From Mayamaea pseudoterrestris (lineage: Eukaryota; Bacillariophyta; Bacillariophyceae; Sellaphorales; Sellaphoraceae): a DNA stretch of 64,000 nucleotides. This document shows, in pieces, positions 10,548-22,033 of this stretch. Location of the stretch: NCBI GenBank assembly GCA_027923505.1, contig BROI01000005.1, forward strand, positions 186,001 through 250,000. The letters run 5' to 3'. Numbering within the stretch: position 1 is the first letter of the stretch; each line of letters starts with the position of its first letter. Below the pieces are notes generated by a model. The model had not been told where the DNA came from, searched no databases, and saw only the letters and a list, made by a program, of their open reading frames with translations. The position numbers and the translations under genes are program-made.

Positions 10548-12001
10548 TTGTCGTTTCTTGCGCGCCGCGGCTTCATCCTTCGCTTCGACAATGCCGCACA
10601 GCGATGGATTCTCTTGGCTCAAATGATAAAATGCGCAATCCAAATCGCTACTCACGGCACCAAGCATGCGCATACCAGCACGTCTGTTCATGCTATCCAC
10701 CAACATGTAGCTGCGACCAGCGGCATTGAGCTTGGGGATAGTGGTAACGCTCTTTTCATACTGCCAACTCCACGGCTCGCGCTTAGGTTGTCGCGTTCTA
10801 CTAATCCGGGCAACAGCGTTAAGACGTATGCGCTGAATCGTATAATTCTTTTGAGGGCTTGAACAAGCGCCGGAGATGCGGTCGCTTGATGGGATTGCAA
10901 TGTCGCGAGCGCTTGGCAATTTAAATGAATCTGCACAAGCTGTCGATTCACTGGAGCAAATGCTTCGTCCAGCTCAGGAAGAAGATTATGTAGCGAGAGG
11001 CTCAGGCGCTTCAGCGTGTGGCATTGGGCAACAGACTGGGCAACCTGAACGACAGCTCGATCATTGGCAAGTTGCGTGGCCTCCACTTCGGTATTGTTTT
11101 CAGTTAACGAATGCGTATTGAAAAAATCGCAGCACAAATCTTCAAGCTGGGTCATGCCATTGATATCCCAAGATAAATTTCCCAAAAAGTCAGCGCATCG
11201 ACCAGTAACAAATTTCAGGTATGATAACTTCATTTCCTTCAGCTTCGAACGGCCTATAGCGCTCGATAGCGTTTCTGCATCAGCAAATTTACAACCAACC
11301 AAACTCAAGCTCTGAATTCTAGTAACTTCAATCGCACGACAAAAAACATCTTGCGACTGTTCGGATGTAAAGTGACAACCTTGAAGCCTAATCGTAAGCA
11401 GCGAACTGTTTCGACCCAAGAGACCCGCAATAATTAGCGACGATTCTGCCATGATAAGTTCATTGTCCAGCCTCGCAAATGCGTGTAAATGGATGTCTCT
11501 CAGCACCGAGCACATGGCTGGCAATATAATGCTGTAAAATGAACGTGGGACTTGAACAAAAGCGGTTGTAAGAGCTGGAAGTTCGCGGACCGCCGCAGCC
11601 AAAGCGCGCATGCTGCGCTCATCCGACTTGTTGATAATTAAAGACAAATGCCGAATCCAATGCATGTTTTTTAGAATAGCAACATGACTCAAGTTCAATA
11701 ACTTGGAAATAGAAAGATAGTCAGTCGCCTGCAACCCTGAAGCAAGCGTTTGGCAGAGAAATTGAAACCGTCGCAGATGATCTGCATCTATGGGGAGGTC
11801 AGGAAGCGAATCAAGTCGCAATGTATTCGCATGCACGTTCTGCAGAGCAATCTTAAAGTCGTTCAAGTCAGTTTCATGAAGATTAAGATAGTTCGCGACA
11901 AAGGGACCGTCGATAACTAGCTTGTAATGTCGATCTCGAGCGGTAGATTTTCGAATAAACTCCGCGAGGCTTTCACCCACTAGCCACTCAAGACTACTCA
12001 T
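10533..12001 (-). CDS. Leucine-rich-repeat protein with an apparent -1 frameshift near the 3' end
   Basis: Starts at the ATG 12001 (MSSLEWLVGESLAEFIRKS). It has irregular leucine-rich repeats such as NSSLLTIRLQGCHF, RIQSLSLVGCKF and SKLKEMKLSYLKF, the type abundant in diatom genomes. The first frame runs on to 10688 with implausible sequence. The adjacent frame, ending at 10533, carries the usual C-terminal tail of this family: NYTIQRIRL, then LNAAGRSYMLVDS and a LDCAFYHLSQENPSLC block. The two join at a CTCAAAAG sequence near 10856-10863, where one extra A would restore a continuous reading (ALVQALK then K-NYTIQ). No GT-AG intron of normal size fits there. This could be a sequencing error in an A-run or a real disabling change. 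Function unknown. Confidence 0.6.
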
Positions 12002-12622
12002 GCTCGCTATTGATATTGTAGTTAGAAAGAAAGTGCTCGGACTGAAATTGTTTAAGGTAAAACTGTGTGACTCTCTTGTCTCACTTCTTATCACTGTCGT
12101 GAGGGTACAAGAAGTATAGTGCTACCGTACGTATGTACTGCACGAACGTGGACGCGCAGCGCGCAGCTTGACCTAGTGTCGCACCGTTATACATTTTCCA
12201 TCGGAATAGCTACCGTAGATGTATGCAGCGACCATCACACCCTACGTCGCTTGTTGAGATACTTTGTTGCTAGCAGTTGCGCCGGTAATAGTTCGCTACA
12301 AAGTTATGTTCAAAAGTCGCTGCTGGCTGCAGCAAAGTAAATGGGCAACGGTACAAATGAAGCCTTGCGCGCTCCTGCATTTTTCCAAGGTAAATCTTTT
12401 ATGGACCGGTATGTATACTGGCAGCTTCCATAACTTGTTCAGTAAAAGGAATACTTTCTTGGTTCAGTAAATAAGTCAACTGTAGCTGCGAGAGTGCTCG
12501 CTAAGCTATTCGCTCCGACTCAGCACCTTGAACAACAAGCAAATGCGCTTTTTGGGATGTCGCCCGAGAATTTTTTCTGCCATAGTCAAGATTACGTTTA
12601 ATGCTCGTTTGCACGGACAAAG
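12002..12622. other. Intergenic stretch, promoter side of LRR gene
   Basis: About 620 bp between the LRR start and the 3' end of the arrestin gene. The only motif noted is ACCGGT at 12405-12410. Short open frames here look random. Confidence 0.4.
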
Positions 12623-14297
12623 TCATCTGCCTCTAGTGACGTACGAAGCCAAAAGTGTCCTCATTGAATACTGGAGCTGAGAATCAGGAACTTGAGCAAC
12701 AATCCTGCCCATCTCCGATGGCGACAGAGACAGCATCAGATTGACCCATTTTCCATCCTGCAAACATGTTTGGACTAGGCCATGGGGATCGTCAGTGCAT
12801 GCCATTTGATGCAGCAAGCTCGGCAGTGAAACTTCGTTCGGCGGCGGCAATGGCACAAGATCATCGAGGCAAATGCCTTCGGCAAGCACTGCGTCATCAT
12901 CAAAATCACCCGTCTTTACTCTTTGGAGATTCTCATCAAAATTGTCACAAGGAACGGCATTGGCAACTGGAATGTTACTGCCGCTAATATAATAATGTCG
13001 TTGTTGTCCATGACACGGTTCGACTTCGTCAGCGTCTGGTATCAGCAAGTCTGACAGCGACGGTGGAAAGGCATATGCCACGCCGTCACTCGATTGAGGA
13101 CTCGATGAATCCGACGTTGATTCGTAGGAGTCGTTCAGCGCACTGCTTCCCTGCGATGACACTGGCGACAGGTTCGGTACGCAATCATGGAAGGTAGTTG
13201 GCGGAGAGCATCCCGGCCGACTTGCAATCTTTACCCACAATGAGACGTATACATTGTTTGTCATGGAAGGAGTGAGCAGCTTGATTCTGACGGTATGCCA
13301 AACACGGAGCAGCGTCCCTTGATGCGAGTCACGCGCAGATGCAGGTACAGTCAGGGTCAACCTGCTTGACGCTGGCGACAAGGAGTTGTTTAATCCTCTC
13401 AGCTCATCGGCGCTATGCACCGCACTCGATGTTTGTCTACCGCCTCGCCGTCGCTTTTTCGCCAGCTGCGCTGGCAGTCCTTCCATACGAGCAGTGTCCA
13501 AAACAATGGTTGTCGTTTCCTCTCGTATGCGACCGTTATCCTCCAGCTTCCAGTACACGTGCTCCAACAGTTTCACGCTGACTTCCAAAATGGGAACGGT
13601 CGAATCATTAACCAGCGCAATGCTTATCGGCAGCGCTTGTCCGCGACCAATCAATGTGTTGTCAATACTAGCAGTGACTGTCACTTGGCCCCGCTGCACG
13701 CAGAGGGTTCGAATACAAAATGACTTGGCCGGAAACAAGCAAGGTACGGGCCTAGTCGTCGGCACCAAAGTAGATTGGCATTGAAAGTTGATTGTTTCGC
13801 AAAGCGTCCCCATTTCCGCAACTAACGTGTACTCGATGCGCATGCCCTTTCGAAAGCCTGCGCGGCTAGAGGGATAGACAGTGGACGACGGAAGTGACTC
13901 TGGGAGCTGTATTTGAAAGGGCAGTACGCACTTGTTCGACTTGGAGCGATTTCCATGGGAACATCGTACTGTTTGCGTCGTTTGAAAGAAGCATTCCTCG
14001 GCGCGGCGAAGCTGATGATTCTCCGAGTACAGCATGACAATCTCCTTGCCGTAAATGGTGATTTGGACGTTGCATCCTTGACAAGACTTGTCACCTTGTT
14101 CGACGAGCAAATTGCCTTTCAAACAGTCTCCTGCCATGACAGGTGCTGCAAATGAAGAAAGTTGTGTCGAGATTAGAACGGAATTACATCGAACCTCAAG
14201 TCCTATCCAGGGCTGATCCAGGCACAAATTGGATGCAATACAAATTGGCCTTACCATTCGAGTCAAGAATGACGGCCAAGCTTGCCTTGTTCCCCAT
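12623..14297 (-). CDS. Arrestin-fold protein (alpha-arrestin/ARRDC-like)
   Basis: Two exons: 14297-14255 and 14145-12623, with a 109-nt intron (donor G/GTAAGG, acceptor TTTGCAG), giving 521 aa. The spliced start reads MGNKASLAVILDSNAPVMAGDCLKGNLLVEQG, a typical first strand pair of the arrestin N domain; unspliced, the frame loses this similarity. An N-domain-like region follows (VQITIYGKEIVMLYSE, LPFQIQLPESLPSSTVY), then an arrestin C domain (TVTASIDNTLIGRGQALPIS). The last 170 residues are Ser/Pro-rich and disordered. Alpha-arrestins recruit ubiquitin ligases to membrane cargo, but I see no PPxY motif, so the partner is unknown. A more upstream non-coding exon is possible. Confidence 0.75.
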
Positions 14298-14651
14298 CAC
14301 TGCTGCTGTTAGAGGTCCAGTGAAAGTTATATAATCGACTTGCTCCTGCAAAAAGGTTCGAATGCAGCAGCACATTCGATGCGGAAGGTTTGCTCGGAAG
14401 GCGAAGCGTGACGGAGGGAGGACGATGCGCCGGCGCGCGCGCGAAAGTCTGACCCGCCTAAATTGTCAACACTGTAGCTATCATACCGGTTTCTAGTCAC
14501 GCTGCTACCTTCCATAGTTTTTATTCTTGTCATTGTCATGCACTTTGGGAAATGCGCAATACTGGGTCCCTGACAAGCTCATTGTATATATTTCTTGTAG
14601 TGTACTATTAAGCATTTACTAGCAATATGATTTTGTACAACAGCTACGTTA
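14298..14651. promoter_or_regulatory. Upstream region of the arrestin-fold gene
   Basis: 354 bp between the arrestin start and the 3' end of the ABC1-kinase gene. ACCGGT at 14485-14490 belongs to a recurring palindrome family. A minus open frame at 14327-14539 could hold 5' UTR sequence; I do not call it coding. Confidence 0.4.
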
Positions 14652-16926
14652 TCAAAATTTCTGTCCTTTGACAACCTTTTCCGCGTGATGCTTCCATTGC
14701 TGCGCCACCGACGGATTCACTTGGAGCGACAGCGCCAAACCGCGAAGGAGCAAGGACGTTCGATACACCATGGAAAGTTCATTTGGAAAGTACGTCACCT
14801 TGTCAAGTTCATGCAGCTTTCGATGCCAGCCATGATCCATGTGTTCCGGCTGCAAATGACTAAACATGAGTCGAGCAAACGTCGCCAAGAATAACGTTGA
14901 ATCGTTCTTGGTCTGTATCTTGAGCGCCCGCAGTGCGTCAGCAATGGACTCATCCGATTCATGGTTGGCGACGCTGAGTATAAGGTGCGCAATACGAACC
15001 TGCTCGTCCGATGAAAGGCGCTTGCATTGCCCAAAGTCAATCAAACCAAGCTGCTGCTGTTGCTGCTGTCGTCGAAATGGCTTTTGTCGAGTATTTGACG
15101 TTCCTTCATCGACGTAGTCCTTGTCCAACACCAATATATTCTGCAAAAAAGGGCGTAGGCATTGAGTTGACCGAGTATGGCAGCCAGACAAGACCGCAAG
15201 CAAAACACTCTATCAAGCACTTACACCCGGGTGCGGATCACCATTAAACAACCCGACGGCAAAAATTTGATGCCCGTGCACGTCAAACAGTCCATCAATC
15301 CACGTGGCCGTCAACGATAAGCGCTCCGCCTGCAGCGCGGCCGTTTGATGTTCCGTTGCCCATTGCAGGAGCGTGCCTGGAAGCACTGGAGCAGCCGACT
15401 GAATGGCAGATACAGCAACGGCAGTCGACCAAAGCACGACGCGACGGGCCAGTCGAATCGAATACAAAACGGCGTCAATACCAATGGTTCGTCCAATCAG
15501 TTGCGATACTGCAGCCATGACGGACGACCGACGCGACGACGTGACCAAGCTTGCATCCTCCTTTACAACATTCAACTCTACGTCTCGCTTGGAATCATAT
15601 GCTTCAGCGGTAGCATCCCTTGCCGAATCTCTAACCACGGCACTCATGCTTTGCTTGCTTGTATCAATACCAAGCATGGCCAATTGTCGGCGCGCCTCAT
15701 CCTCAAGCTTGCTTCCAGGTAGATATGTCATGGTAATGACCCTTGGCGTACAGTAATCCTTCAACACGCGCGGCACAACAATGTTTCGTTTCAGGTATGG
15801 CGCACTTTTATCCAATGATGACTCATAGATAGTTTGTAGGTTGTTTCGTTCCGACTCGTAATCCAACTCGTTGATGAATTGCCGCGAAAATTCTTGAAAG
15901 CTCATTTGTGCGGCGTCTTGATCCAAAACTCCGGCCCATACGCAAAGCTTCATAAAGTTGCCGACACTTTCAATGTCGGCAGGAACCTGCCAGGCAGCAT
16001 CTGGATATTGAATCTGTGCGCCATGTCATTGAAATGGAAGAAAAACGAGCCTCAATGTGAAATGATCAAATCAATGAATGCGGATTTTTATTTACACAAC
16101 CGGAGCCAACCATGACAAACGACCTTCCCAGCCACGAGCAATCGCATCATTCCTTGCATCCACAGATCACACACTATTCATCCCTAGCATCCACAGCTCA
16201 TACTGCGACTATAGACACACATACCTTGACAATGACTTGCTCGCCCGTTTTTTTCAAAATGGCGCGATGCGCCTGCCCAATGGATGCGGCTCCCGCCGGC
16301 GTTTCCTCCACGCTCTCAAAGATTTCGTGCAACGTTTCCTTGCCAAATTCCTGCTCCAGTATGGCCATGATTGTGGCATAGTCTTCATGTCCCGGAACTT
16401 GATCCTGCAGTGTTTTAAAGGCGAGTCGATATGGTTCTGGCAGTGGCAGGGCTGAGACGGAAAGCACTTGTCCAAGCTTGACGAAAAGTCCCTTGAGATC
16501 GAGCATGACTTGTAATATTTCCGGAGCATGCTGCTCGTGGCAAGCTTGGAGTTGTTTCTGGCGGCGGAGAGAATCTTGTTGCTGTGACATGATCGTTGTT
16601 TCATTGGCATCAACAGTCGCTGTTTCGTTGCTGCTGCTGTTTCCTGCATTACTTGCTATATTGTTGTTTGCTCCACCTGCACTCCATCTTTGGTACTTGA
16701 CCAGCGGACTACGGGAGGAAAACTTCCAAAAGTAGTCCAAAACGACTGGAACCACGCGATACCAAAAGGTGGCCTGTCGCTGCAAGCCGACGAGTGATGG
16801 AACATCTTCGGAATGTGCCGCGTAAACGTAGGCGGCGCCGCCAGTCAAACCAATGGCACCAGTCGAACAAGCTAATATAAGATTGCGACGCCTATTTGCA
16901 AGTCGTTGTGCTGATATGCGAAGCAT
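14652..16926 (-). CDS. ABC1/ADCK/UbiB-family atypical kinase
   Basis: Three exons: 16926-16225, 16013-15225 and 15140-14652 (introns 211 and 84 nt, both phase 0), giving 659 aa. All family motifs are present: KLGQ (about 150-153), AASIGQAH (213-220), the ATP-site lysine in VIVK-IQYP across the first splice, NELDYESE (the ExD region), NGDPHPGNILV (catalytic loop, split by the second intron) and LGLIDFGQ (DFG). The N-terminus is Arg-rich with no acidic residues in the first 35 positions and a hydrophobic segment (about 17-37), which suggests a mitochondrial or plastid inner-membrane location. Unusual features are an insertion of more than 100 residues with a hydrophobic helix before the catalytic loop and a poly-Gln tract just before DFG. 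The family supports quinone biosynthesis and lipid homeostasis in organelles. Confidence 0.9.
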
Positions 16927-17220
16927 GGTTCGTCGTTGTCTTGGAGGAGGAGGTGGGGCGATGAAGGATGAATGAGTCGATCGCCGTATAATAGTGGACG
17001 GAAGACGACGGAAGGAAATGCAGGGAAGTGTCGGAGTGGTAATGACCGAGAAGGTTACTTAGACGATTTGAGGCTCGTCCGGCGCGCAAACACGGTTTTT
17101 GGAGCCGTCGCCAAAATTCAAAATCGATTGGCGTCGAACAAGACGGCTCCGAGAACTACCTCTGCTTGTTTCTTCAAGTTCACTCATATCATTCCTTTCG
17201 ATTGCCAATCATATGCTACC
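16927..17220. promoter_or_regulatory. Divergent promoter, ABC1 kinase / Cys-rich membrane protein
   Basis: 294 bp between the two start codons. A plus-strand frame is open through most of it but lacks coding character, and the downstream ATG at 17221 begins a clear signal peptide. Confidence 0.4.
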
Positions 17221-17829
17221 ATGATGCGTCGCTGCTTTCTAGTATTGCTACTGATTTCTCCTGTCATTGCATCGAATTCTCTTGCTGATGCAGCCACCGC
17301 CGCCAACAGTCACGTCCAAGCCGCCAACCTTGCGACAAGCTCCCACCATGCGACGAATCACCTTGCGTTGAGGGTCGCTATTGATGAGGCCATTGAAACC
17401 AATTCATTAGGTACACATGCGCTGACACCTTCTCCGCAGCGGCACATTCGTCAACGACGAAGGACCAAGGAAAACAACAAACATTATTATCCACAACAAT
17501 TTTTCAAACACAATGACGCTTATATGCAGAACCATCGCCAGCTACAAGACGCACTGGACGATGAAACAATCATTGCCATACTTGCCGGTGTGGTCATGCT
17601 GTTGCTATTTTGCATGATATGGTCCTGCCTTTGCTCGTGCTGCTGTCGGCGGCGGCAATACTACAATGATTCCTACTATGGCTACAATAACTATGGTGGA
17701 CGCGGACGAGGTGGTGGCGGCTGCGGCTGCTTGTGCGATTTACTGGCGCTCTTGTGCCTCTGGGAGATTTGCTGCCCGCAGAATGACTGCGGACCGGCGT
17801 GCGCAATTTTGCCAGAGCCAATTTGCTGA
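17221..17829 (+). CDS. Secreted/type I membrane protein with Cys-rich, Tyr/Gly-rich tail
   Basis: 202 aa from tandem ATGs at 17221/17224. Residues 1-17 are a signal peptide (MMRRCFLVLLLISPVIA). A Thr/Ala/His-rich ectodomain follows. A single membrane helix around residues 118-142 (IIAILAGVVMLLLFCMIWSCL) runs directly into CSCCCRRRQ, a possible palmitoylation cluster. The tail has NDSYYGYNNYGGRGRGGGG and ends in a cysteine-rich LCLWEICCPQNDCGPACAIL. The layout resembles small eukaryotic single-pass membrane proteins with Cys/Tyr-rich tails. I do not recognise the family. Confidence 0.65.
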   Translation: MMRRCFLVLLLISPVIASNSLADAATAANSHVQAANLATSSHHATNHLALRVAIDEAIETNSLGTHALTPSPQRHIRQRRRTKENNKHYYPQQFFKHNDAYMQNHRQLQDALDDETIIAILAGVVMLLLFCMIWSCLCSCCCRRRQYYNDSYYGYNNYGGRGRGGGGCGCLCDLLALLCLWEICCPQNDCGPACAILPEPIC

Positions 17830-18128
17830 ACTTGTGTAATCCAGTGAGTGAGCGAGCGACGAGCAAGCGATTGCCGTTGATTCTGCAGCGTCAAGATGGA
17901 AGAATGCAAGGTTGTATTGGCCTCTGGTGGTCTTACAATTGCAGCTCAACGCTGACAAGATCTTCGTCGCAATGCGAGTTTTTTAATCAGTCCTTTACAC
18001 TCTCTTAAACTTTTATTTCGCATAATGGTTAACTACAAGTCTTGTTGTGGCCACAATCGTTTGGAGCGGCACTTGTACGTCATCTTTTATTTGCTGATGC
18101 CTCCTCGCCAGTCAAGGCCGCCAAAAAG

Positions 18129-19829
18129 TCAACGCGCCAGCAAAACGTGCGCCCGGACGGTATATTCGTCGTCTATTCTATACTCGTGTGTTTCCGCATG
18201 CGCCGAAGCGTGGCGCAGCTTCCAGTTGGTTGCTGCTGCTCGGTCGGTAGTTTGAATGTGATTTGAAACAATTGTCTTCCATTGCGCCAATGCTCGCTTT
18301 AGCTGGCGGTGCTTTTGACTCGTAGATTGGACACCAAGCCTACGGTTAGCCGTGGTAGCTTCTATTGTAGATGCAATGGTTGGTGCGGCTGTAGCAAAGG
18401 CGCTCGGTGAAACCGTCGGCGCAGTCGTCGACGAGTCATCAAACGATCCGTAGAGTGCATACAAATAATCGTAGTTGTCACCATTGGGGTGCATGTTAGC
18501 TCTTGGGTTCTGCAAAAAGCGATCGCAAGAAGTGAGTCATGACTGATGTGTGGGCAAATTTTTTTCTCATAATTGTTAAAATCTCGCGCTTCACTTACAA
18601 TACTGTAATCCATGCACGTCCCTTGGTCGCGGTTGTAAAAGTTCTCATCACTGTGCGGTAGACCAAAGCCTGAAGATCAATAATCATCAAGCGATTCAAA
18701 GTGAGCATAGTATAAGATGTCGCCATTGCGACGGAAACTCACAATTGAGATTAAAATTTTACTCACCATGACCAATCTCGTGACAAGCAACATATTGCTT
18801 CTGTGCATCCCCAAAGACCGACCATTTTAAGTAGTACTCATTCATGTTTGCCACACTGGAGACAATATATCCATCCGAGTCCGTCATGGCATAGTTAATG
18901 CCATTCCATCCGGTATCGCCCCAATCCTTGTTGCAAAACTTAATGACACCATCAACGGGCGTGCAGTCTGGATCAACCGTCACATTCTCCATGGTCAGTG
19001 ACAGCGACGAGCTATTGTTCCAGTCGGCAACGGCATTGACAAAATACTTGTACCACTTTGCATCCGCTGCAAACTGCATGGTCATTTCCAATCCGCTGTT
19101 ACTGTTGGGCCACTTGTTGGCTTGATCCGGATCCGTCATGTTGAACTGCGACTCCTCCAAAAACTTTTCGTAGGATGGCCGATAGTCGGCAATTGCCGAC
19201 ATGGCTTGCTCCAAATAGGGTCCAACGCTTCCTAACCCGTGCTTGCCATAGTAGTAGCCAGCAGTGGCGGATATAAATAAGAGCCAAAGAATGCTCCAAA
19301 GGCCTCGATTGCCGCTGGCGGCTTGGGCACTGGTTGCTTGGAGTTGGCGGCGTTCCTGCAATTGCTTTTCCTTTTGCAGTTTTATAGACTCGGCAGTTGA
19401 CTTGGTCGGGACTACGAGAAACTCTTTTTTCATTAGCGGCTGAGACAGCATTGGTGCGGCAGAAGCAGCAGCAGTCTCTCGACGCGAACGACCATACTTG
19501 CCGACGCGAACATTTTCATCCTTATAGATTCGCTCGGCTCGTCGCTGTCGTCTTTCATTGGGACTAGATTGTCGCTTTTGTCTCGGCCGATCATCAAGTC
19601 CGGCTCGACCCAGCATGGTCGTAATGGAGGGATGTGGATCAGCAGCTTGTCGACGCAAAGGCGACGGTTGTCTCTGCTGCCTTGGGCTTTTGCTGCGGCT
19701 GCTATTCATGGAACGAATTCTGCGGTAGCGCTCAATGTCGTCGGATGTTTCCTGGCTCGCTCCCGGTCTAGGGGAGCATGGATATGGTTCATGATCATCG
19801 TTAAAGGGATTATATGATGTATGAGACAT
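18129..19829 (-). CDS. Type II membrane metalloprotease with metzincin motif
   Basis: Three exons: 19829-18767, 18669-18599 and 18509-18129 (introns 97 and 89 nt), giving 504 aa. The spliced product creates HEIGHGFGLPHSD (about 350-362), a perfect HExxHxxGxxH zinc site, with its third histidine in the 71-nt middle exon. The following CMDYS (about 373-377) is the probable Met-turn. Residues 1-170 are basic and Ser/Arg-rich, and a membrane helix at about 177-195 (LWSILWLLFISATAGYYYG) predicts a type II protein with the protease outside or lumenal. The domain resembles M10/M12-like metzincins; no pro-domain cysteine switch was seen. The Ala/Thr-rich C-terminus is unassigned. Confidence 0.8.
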
Positions 19830-20584
19830 AGCTACTTCTTTGTTTTACAGTGAAATTGAGTGACTGCAAGCCAAGATTCATTATGCGCGGAGGACGGCGT
19901 GAATGAACGATATAAGCGTTTTCACAGCCCCAGCTGCATGGCTGCGTCGCATCCCAAGAAGCCCAAGGCCTTTCGCCGGATTCAACAGGCGTCCGTTGAC
20001 TCGAATATGAACTGGCTACAGGTGCGCGATGGACGCTCGAACGGCCGCGACTCTGCGCCGTTTCGTCATGGTTGCCGTCGCGGCGGGCGCGCCAAAAACG
20101 AGTAAAGCTATGACATAAAAGAAACATTCGCAGCGGTTTTGTCACGATACGATAGCAAAACCGGCGGCGGCAGCCCAATGTAGACCAGCCCAGAGCCAGT
20201 ATGTTCAGCAAAAGATTGAAAAATTATAAACCAGTACCCTTTGTTCACAACTCCCAAGGTTACCAACTCCAGCTACCTGACATGGGGCATTGAGATTTAG
20301 CTGCAGTCAAAGTCAGATAACTTAGGTGCTGGTTGAGAGTCGCCAATCGAGCAGGCGACATTGTTGTTGACACTGCTTGGGATATAGGCAGAGGGACACA
20401 CATAGATCAAATGCGCTAGCTGAATTTGACGTGTCGTTACTAGCGCGCATTTGTCTCGCGATCACGGTAGACAGGCTGTATTAATAGCTGGTCCCCGTTA
20501 TCATACTTGCGGCATGTTTCATAATAAGAACTCTACACGTTACATATTTTATGCGTCTTTCAAAGAAAGTGCCAATAATGTAAA
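19830..20584. other. Intergenic stretch without recognised gene
   Basis: 755 bp between the metalloprotease start and the 3' end of the BTB gene. Overlapping open frames on both strands (minus 19810-20211 and plus 19860-20105) have no recognisable domain. Nothing else stands out. Confidence 0.4.
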
Positions 20585-21718
20585 TCAGTCTTCTAGCTGA
20601 ATTGCAGAAAAGTGACAGCTTCCAGTGGTGAGATTCACGTAGGGTATCATCTCATGATCACCTGGTACCGAAAACCCCAGAATTTGATATGCATGAATCA
20701 TAGTTGCGATCGTGCCGAGGTCAAGAGCTTTGGTGGTTCCAACAACAAGGACGCCATCGACATAAAACTCAAAATCGCCTGTTCGATGGTGTTTAGCGCA
20801 CCGCACCTTACTGCCATCCTTCCATTCCAGTTCCGGTAAATCAACAGACGTCCATTCATTCTGCTGGTTAGCAAAACATATTTTCTTCATTTTTGGTGTA
20901 AAAAGTAAACGTCTGGTGCGATGTCGAAAAGTCATGACGTCATTACAAGCAACTGGTGCTCGACCAATCCATCCAATTTGACCACAAAAAGACTGACCGG
21001 CAGTAACTTCAAAGGACTGGACTTGGCGATCATGGCATGATTGTTCAATTGTCTGCATCGGTCGATCCAGCGAAAAATGTTGCACTTCTCCGTTTGGCAT
21101 TGCCGCCATGGAGTAGTCCAAGACTGAAACGCCCTGGGATGCAAGAGACACATTGTTCCACAAAGAAATATTGTTTGGATGCGAGTAAATTTCGTAGTTG
21201 AAGAGGACGTTGGTCAAACCGTAGCTGTCTACCATGCGATAAAACGCGTTCTTGTCCAGTGGTTTGCTGAAACATGGTGTGATTGGTGGAGCTCGGTCGC
21301 TCCTTAAATCGCTGGTTACCACACAATTCAAACTGCGGAGAAACTTGAGCAAGGGCAAGAAAATCTCGGGCTCATGATCAATGTAAAAGTTCCCATCCTT
21401 GTCTTTGGGGAGAGAGTCGTCCCAGCGTCCGCTAAACGTTTCCGCTAGCTCGGATCCAGTTACGTTCGTCAGTGTACTTCGGCGCGCCATGACAAGATCT
21501 TTTCCTCCAATGTTCAGCGTTAAAACATCCGATCCTTTGGCTTTCGCGCTCGATACAATGCGGTTATTCTCCGTCTTTTGACGCTTGGTGGACTCGTTTC
21601 GCTGCAAGTCACCCTCGTCTTCGCGAAGAGTGCGTGTGGCTGAAGCGATGATGCTTTCGCGAGTAGACGCAGAAGCAAGGCCTTTACTGGATGCAGCCAA
21701 TCCTTCCATTTTCTTCAT
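20585..21718 (-). CDS. BTB/POZ (K+-channel tetramerisation type) domain protein
   Basis: 377 aa, single exon. After a basic/Ser-rich 60-residue head, the T1-type BTB fold covers about 64-170: VLTLNIGGKDLVMARRSTLT, then TFSGRWDDSLPKDKDGNFYID, EPEIFLPLLKFLRSL and the closing FYRMVDSYGLTNVL. KCTD proteins with this fold often act as CUL3 adaptors. The C-terminal half (about 200-377) is a beta-rich domain with GQSFCGQIGWIGRA and DFEFYVDGVLVVGTTKALDLG, suggestive of a lectin/SPRY-like sandwich that could bind substrate, but I cannot name it firmly. It is divergent from UTP7. Confidence 0.75.
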   Translation of the reverse strand: MKKMEGLAASSKGLASASTRESIIASATRTLREDEGDLQRNESTKRQKTENNRIVSSAKAKGSDVLTLNIGGKDLVMARRSTLTNVTGSELAETFSGRWDDSLPKDKDGNFYIDHEPEIFLPLLKFLRSLNCVVTSDLRSDRAPPITPCFSKPLDKNAFYRMVDSYGLTNVLFNYEIYSHPNNISLWNNVSLASQGVSVLDYSMAAMPNGEVQHFSLDRPMQTIEQSCHDRQVQSFEVTAGQSFCGQIGWIGRAPVACNDVMTFRHRTRRLLFTPKMKKICFANQQNEWTSVDLPELEWKDGSKVRCAKHHRTGDFEFYVDGVLVVGTTKALDLGTIATMIHAYQILGFSVPGDHEMIPYVNLTTGSCHFSAIQLED

Positions 21719-22033
21719 TCAATTGCTTGGATGCTTTAGATTTTCAGAAAGTAAATCAGGAACGGTACGCTACCGCTAGCGGCACGTTCAGCGTGATTGT
21801 TTAGAAGGTGGCGGTGATAATAACGCTTTCGCATCTCCCGATGGTGCGCCCATGATGCGGCGGCGTCAACAATGTTCTTTTCATTCCCGCTAAGATTTTC
21901 TAGTCGTACCGGTTTCGCTTGAGTGCCGACGAGAGCCATCGGTTTTGCGAAACGATCACTCGCTCCCCCTTTTTGTTCTTTCACAAGTTCACCAAGTAGT
22001 GTAAGGGGCCTTAACTTTACAACGTGCATCACC
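21719..22033. promoter_or_regulatory. Divergent promoter BTB / UTP7 with TACCGGT
   Basis: 315 bp between start codons. TACCGGT at 21907-21913 is one of several near-identical palindromes upstream of genes in this window. The frame of UTP7 is open upstream to 21923, but the similarity starts at 22034. Confidence 0.4.

Noticed and set aside
14350-14365. GGTTCGAAT resembling a tRNA T-arm / B box
   Set aside because: No acceptor stem, D arm or anticodon arm can be drawn around it.
19810-20211. Minus 133-codon frame upstream of the metalloprotease
   Set aside because: Overlaps the real start, low coding character, no domain.
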